Shown here piece after piece: positions 58,001-64,000 of a stretch of 64,000 nucleotides of DNA (position 1 is its first letter; each line of letters starts with the position of its first letter). The notes under the pieces are model-generated. The model saw only the letters and a list, made by a program, of their open reading frames with translations. It was not told the DNA's origin and made no database searches. Position numbers and translations under genes: made by a program. Source of the stretch: a virus; IMG/VR virus record IMGVR_UViG_3300027763_000055, positions 1-64,000 of that record. One strand, written 5' to 3'.

Positions 58001-61000
58001 TGTCCTTCTTTTCGGGCCAGTAAGGTACAAAGGTCCACCGGCACACCTTGCCGTTCTCTACAAACTCATTAACCCCATAGGTTTTTCTACCTTCCTCGCA
58101 AACTTTTTCTAGCTTTTGCCAATGACGATAGTTTTTAGGTGGGGATATTAATTGATCGCTTGTTGCAGGAATACTAACTAATAGTAAAGATAGCAATAGT
58201 ACAATTACAATTTTTATTATTTTCATATTTTGTGATAAATTAATTATAAAAATCACAAAAACATTGTATTTGCCGCTATCTATTAACCTTTACTTTTAGT
58301 TTTGTTCTTCGATCTTTTTTCTTTTGATTTTTCACCAAGTTACTATTCCTTCATTGCGCCAATTTTCTTTGGACCAAATCCCTGTCTATCTTCAAGAACA
58401 GCAATGTGTTGACGATTCTCCATGATAGCGTCACGGTTCTTTTGGATTTCTTTTTCAAGATCTTGACGCAGTTTCTCACGGGCTAGTTCAGCACCACTGT
58501 TGCTGGCCTGCTTGTTGTCTGTAGTAACAACCAAACTTACCTTCTGATTCAGAATTGTTACGTCATGTTGATAGAACCTAATGCATTAAATTAGATATCC
58601 AACTGATCCTAGTAACAATGGTAATATCGCAAATAGTAATTTTTCTATGAATGCGCCTTTTGCGCCTTCTTTGCTTTCTTCTGCCATTTTATGCTCCTAA
58701 TACATGCAGCGCATGCTCGTAATGTTTAATTCGATCTTCAAGCCCGATCGTGCCACCATTGATCCGCTTCGTCAACGTCACAATATCCCCGTTGTCGGCC
58801 CACTGATTCAAATTATTTGACTCCCAGAACCAGCATGCTGATTGTGCGGCACCTTCAAACGTTGCTAGATATTCTGGTACATCTTCAACTTGCATTTCCA
58901 GGCTATCAGCGAACGCTTGATAGTTGCTCTTACCAGTCAACTGAATAAGTCCGCGCCCACAGTAACGGAACCCATCCCCAGATTCTATATCTCCATTACC
59001 CATACGATTGGCGTATACCTTATTTGCAATTAATTCTTGCTTGCCTGCATAAGCGGCTGCAATTGCATCGTCAGGGAAATACTTTGGAAATATTTTTCTT
59101 AACGTTACTGCTCTGTAGTTAAGATTCTCTTTAAGCACTTTAAAGTTGCCAGATTCGTGCGCGCACTGTGCAATGAATGCTGCGATGCGCTGGGGGGTGT
59201 TAATATCATAATCAGGTAACAGCTGTTCTAGTACTTCATGCCAGTGGCTGATATAAGCGTTGCCTGGTAATAATTGTTTGAGTTGTTGTAGTGTTATCAT
59301 CAAAGTCCCTCGAATATTTTTTTCTGTGTTGTATACCACTCAAGTAGTCCATCATTATTTGCCGCACATGCATGATATGTTGTATAATTGTCTGTTATTG
59401 TTTTAGTGATATCGCTCAGCTTTGCATCATCTGGTATCTTTTTAAGAGGTGCACATTGCACAGATAAGTCAACAGGAAGTTCTGGAAATTTAACCTTAAC
59501 AGGTACCACTGTTGAACAGCCTGTAAGTAAAAACATCAAGACAATAAAAACACAAAGGATGAATAATCTTACTAAGTTCATTCTGCAGCCTTATTTAAAG
59601 CGTCAATAAATTCTTTTGGTATCTCACACATACCACCTGGTGCAAATTTTACATCATACTTGACAATCTCCCTGTCAATGTATTGGATGACGTCAGCACC
59701 CTTTTCATATACTATCTTTTTCTTGTACTTGATTTTAGTTACTATCTTAATATTTTCTTCAGAAGACTGTACCTCTGCTGCAGCAACTTTAGCTTCCATT
59801 TCAGATACACGAGATTGCCATAATTCTTCATTGACAGCGCCGCCGACCATGTATATTCCATACAAAAGAAAAGCCCCGAGCGACAACTGCGCAACGGGGC
59901 GATAAATTTGAGGTATGAACTTGCTTAGTAGCAGACCACTAGCACTAACGATTACAATTCCGTAAAATACCCAATCAGGTAGAAAGCTTAGGAGCCACAT
60001 CAATCAATTTCCTTCTAAACATAGCGTTAAGTTTAGCTTTCTTAGGAGGCTCTCCTTGAGCACCTATTCCGAGACCAGCGACCTTACCACCACCAACATT
60101 ATTGGCAGGAGCAACGGCAATACCATCCTCGTTTAAAGCATTTAGTTGCGCATTGAGTAGGGTTTCTACTAATACGGCTAACTCTTCATCATCTATGTCT
60201 CTTGGGGACTTATTCTCCTTAATTAGCAGCAATGCTGCAGCATAAGAAGCGATCTTTGTCTTTCCACCAGGGACCTTTGCAAGTAGCTTTTTTAAATTAG
60301 CTACTAACCTATCAAAGTAACCCCATGCATTAATTTCTTCTGGGGTTGTAAGAGTCTTTGATTTTTTAAGTACATTACCATCTGCGTCAATGATTTTTAA
60401 CTTGTAAGCATCCCAATTCTCAAAGGGTGTTGCCAGCCTTTTGAGAAAATGATAAGTTAAAAATAAATCTACTGATGAGTTTGACATTAAATATTATTTA
60501 AAGCTGATTCAATATTTGAATCGGGTAAAATTTCAGATGTTAGAACTGTCTTGCCTTCTAATCCTATACCGTGAATTTTTTCTGGTAAATAATTGAGCAA
60601 TAATAAAAACGGAACTAACTGACTATAAAATCCTTTTAGTTTAAAGAAAAGCATTCTCGTCGTTGCGGGCACACCAAATAAATTATAAAGAATAATAATA
60701 TGGTTAAGTATAAGCCTCTCCTTCAATTCACCTGTTTCTTCGTAGCGACTAAGAAGCCTCTTTATATACTTAAATCTATTTAAGTCCTCATAGAATTCTA
60801 ATGTATCAAAACATGATGGGTTGTCATAGTGTTTAGCTGCGTACAATAAAAAATTCGTCTCATCAATTTGATCATTATGCATAGAATTTACCAGCCGCTG
60901 CTTAGATTGACCCTCTTCCAAGAATTTGTTGATATGCAGATATAGATAAAAGAACTATCATATCTTATCTCTCCGGCTATTCCGTTAGACCCTGTAGTAG

Positions 61001-64000
61001 CAGGAACAGCTGTATTAGGCAGATTAAGTCTAGCACCAGTAAAGACTGCGTTAGTAGATACATTGGCAAATAAATTACTCAATGAAATACTACGATTTTC
61101 AACATTAGCTAACCCCGGCTGATGCACTATCATTAGTAGATTGTTAGCCGGGGCGTTGGTGTGTGTCACCAACTCAGTTATCTTTTTAGCGCGATCAGAC
61201 ATTTAATATTATGCGTCAGGTAGAACACTATCATCGCTACCGTCAGTAGTAATACCGCCAGCAACCAAGACTTCATAATTAATACGACCGGCGCGGCCGC
61301 CAGTACCAGCTGTTCTTAGAACCCATCCGGTATGTGGAATACCTCTGTTCTTACCACCGCCAACACCAGCAAACCCGGTAGCTGTTTCACCAATTAGGTT
61401 ATGACCAGTCTCGCTAGCACCAGAAGTTAGATTAATAGCTGAACCGGATTTAGTTAAACTTAATTGAATAGTAGTTGTGTTTGCTTGTACTACAAAATAC
61501 TGTGTGTTGTTTGCAAGACCAGAAATAACAGTATTACCAGTATTTGCAATGTATGTTAGTCTATCGTCAACTAAAAACTTACTATTGGCTGAACTTAAAG
61601 CAATAGTGTCGTTGGTATTAGAGACAGCAGAATTAGCGTTAAATGTAATGGCTGTTGGCGCGCCAACAGCTATAATTGGATTGGTAATATAACCAGAACC
61701 AGCAGCAGAAATATTAAGTGCTGTAATTCTACCTGTTGAAAGGTTTGCAAATGCATTAGCAGTTGCACTTGTACCGCCGTTTACAGCGGTAATGGTTACA
61801 GCCGCATTACCTGTATAACCAGAACCTCCAGAAATAATAGTTAAAAAAGCTACGTTACCAGATGTTACAGCGATTTCAGCTGCATCAACTGCGTACATAC
61901 CGATTCTGTTGTTACCAAAGTCTGCGTTAGGTGTTGTATTACCGTAAAGTAAATTAGCATTAGCTCTTGTTGGTGCTAATCTAATTGATGTCGGTGCAAA
62001 TATTACGCAATTAGAAGCCGCGTCGCTTGATCCCCACATTGACATGTTAGTTTCCTCCTTAGGATTATTATTTTTATATTTAGGTAATCTCTATTAGCTA
62101 ACTAACTTGTGAACGGCGGAGAAGTTAGCGTGTGATTGTTGAATATGCGCATGCATTTTTTCACGATCAGCTGGCTTAAGCCTGTCTAGTGCGGATAGTA
62201 CCTTCTTGGCGTGTTCGGCAGGAACAAAGTGGGTACCGCTATCAAACTTAATATCAGCACCGCCCTTGGTCTTAAATCCTTCTTTACCTTTTACTTCGTG
62301 ATGGCTGGTATCAGAAGCTTTCTTTAATTGTACATGGATGTGCTGATCGGCTTCCTTACCATTATCTTCTCCATGCTCATCAGATTCATCTGAGGATGCT
62401 TTTGATGCCGGTAATGGATTCTTACGAGGGCGACCACGACCTTCGTCTAAGATCTGGCCAAGTGTCTTAAGCACCCGCTCTTTCATTGTAATTTCTTCTT
62501 CTACTTTTTTACCTGCACGAAGTGCTTTAAAGTCCGCTGCATCAATTTTACCAGGATCACCGGCTACTTTGGCAATTTTCTTTTGCTTTGGAGAAAGTTG
62601 TGCGCTTTCCTGAATTAGACTCTGTTCAGAAGCAGGTTTAAACATTGCATAGCGTGAAGCTAAGGTTTCGTTAAATGCTTTATCTTCTGATGACGATACT
62701 GAACGATTACCTTTAATGACACCGGAAATCGCACTTAATACTTGAGGGCTGTTTTTGTCGTTTAACATTATGACTCCTTGATCTACTTAGTTATTTTATT
62801 TGTGTACTATCTATGCTTTTAAGGCTTAGTGGTTGATTTAAGCATCCAAATGTGCTTTTTGTAAGCAGCATGACGATCTTGTAAAAAATTAGAAAGACCT
62901 AGCTCATTAAATTTATCGGCAAGTTTGGCAGTTTCTGTAATATCTTTTACAATTATCTGCATATCGAAAGCAATATCTTCAAGCATATCCAAGGCAGGTT
63001 TGACAGTTGTGGTCTCAACTATGTTAGAATTTTGCTTTAACATGGTCGGTGCGTTTTGCGGGACTCCATCAAGTTGTCTAATATGTTCTGCAATAGGATC
63101 AACGCTGCCATATACCTCCTCGTAAATTCCGTTGAGGAAGTCATGGTATTGAGGAAAGTTTGAACCGGTAATGTTCCAATGATAAAAATGTGTCTTAAGA
63201 TAAATTTGATAGGAATCGGCAAGGATTCTATTCATGCGGGCAATTAATTCTTCCATTTTATATTTTAACCTTATTCATTAATATTTTTTAATTCAGATGT
63301 TAGAGCTTTTGCAGCAGTTGCATCACCTCTCTGTAATGCTGCAGCTATCTTTCTGTGCATGCTGGCTGTTTGAAATTTACCGGTCCTTTGAAGAATAGAT
63401 GCCTGTCTTAGGTGATCGGCTGCATCTTCATCCAGCATTCCTTGTACTGAAGGATGCATTGAGAATCCACCTTCGGCTACCATTCCTAGATCTTTAGCAG
63501 TATAAAAAGCACCAAAGCTTTCATTTAGGCTGCTCGACGTACCTTGTTTCTCAAAGAACCTCTCATACATAGCATTAAATTTATTCTGATCTAACTCAAC
63601 TGAATTGTTAATTTGTGCTTTAATAATATTAGTTGGTTTTTTTAATCCGGTTAAATTATTTCTAACTAGATCTTTTATTTTATTAACTTGTGGATCTTTG
63701 GAGTTACTAACTTGCCTATCAATTACGTTTTTATCACCACCGGTAAAGTCAGCAATAGTCTTAACACCGTGGCGTCCTGAGTGGCGTTTAATTTGCTTGT
63801 CATGTAATCTCTTGGATACGATTGTTGTTGCATGACGCTGCAGATGCTGATTACTTTCATGTAATCCCATCCCTTTACGTACGTCATTATACATTGCTGT
63901 TTTATGGCCAGGACTCATTTTTGAAGGCGCGCCTTTGTGAAACTCTTCCCTGTTGCCTGCAGCCGCATGCGCTCTCATCTTACTTGCTGATATTCCTGTA

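Overview
The window is part of the genome of a lytic myovirus of the T4 superfamily. The evidence is a T4-type baseplate and tail block (gp25, gp6, gp7, gp8, gp27, gp5, gp53, gp48, gp4, gp54, gp26), the T4 replication and late-transcription set (gp32, gp59, gp33, gp61, Rnh, NrdA, NrdB, ThyX) and T4-like late promoters (TATAAATA). Base composition is AT-rich. The host is unknown. The phage tmRNA carries the tag ANDSQFALAA, which looks more like Gram-negative (beta-proteobacterial) tags than cyanobacterial ones, so an environmental proteobacterial host is my best guess, and it is only an inference.

Layout. Positions 1-19476 (minus strand) hold the baseplate operon, read leftward from gp48 through gp53, gp27, gp5, gp25, gp6, gp7 and gp8 to a DUF4815 protein cut by the left edge. 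Positions 19534-25899 (plus strand) hold gp4, an unassigned virion-type protein, gp54, gp26 with a likely -1 frameshift extension, and two long membrane or coiled-coil virion proteins, the second with a lytic transglycosylase domain. Positions 25896-29116 (minus) hold gp32, gp59, a methyltransferase, gp33, a membrane protein and a SleB-type hydrolase. Positions 29190-29551 hold a circularly permuted (two-piece) tmRNA gene.

Positions 29560-41400 are a regulatory and RNA region. It has 30 tRNA genes; with a 31st at 49270 they cover all 20 amino acids. Small proteins are interspersed: DUF932, a GroES/gp31-like co-chaperonin, a 2OG oxygenase, a DUF458 RNase H-fold protein and a GIY-YIG endonuclease. 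A Ro60/TROVE-vWA-like protein (DUF2828 type) sits directly downstream of stem-bounded, tRNA-like RNA elements that look like bacterial Y RNAs. Related stem-bounded elements are scattered through the tRNA cluster. Transcription is driven by a set of near-identical sigma70-type promoters (TTGATT-17-TATAAT).

Positions 41343-56040 (minus) hold nucleotide and DNA metabolism: a PD-(D/E)XK exonuclease, PhoH, T4 RNase H, a sugar-nucleotide/heptose cassette (cytidylyltransferase, GalE-like epimerase, glycosyltransferase, HddA-like kinase, GmhA), a RuvC-like resolvase, a broken GIY-YIG endonuclease at the end of nrdB, NrdB, NrdA, ThyX and primase. Positions 56043-60003 hold membrane proteins and the lysis set: holin, GH19 endolysin, and an overlapping i-spanin/o-spanin pair. 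Positions 59975-64000 hold conserved virion-associated proteins, a Dps-like protein and the C-terminal part of a nucleotidyltransferase cut by the right edge.

The most interesting observations are the Ro60-like protein with Y-RNA-like elements, the permuted tmRNA, and the T_TTT_TTT frameshift at the end of gp26.
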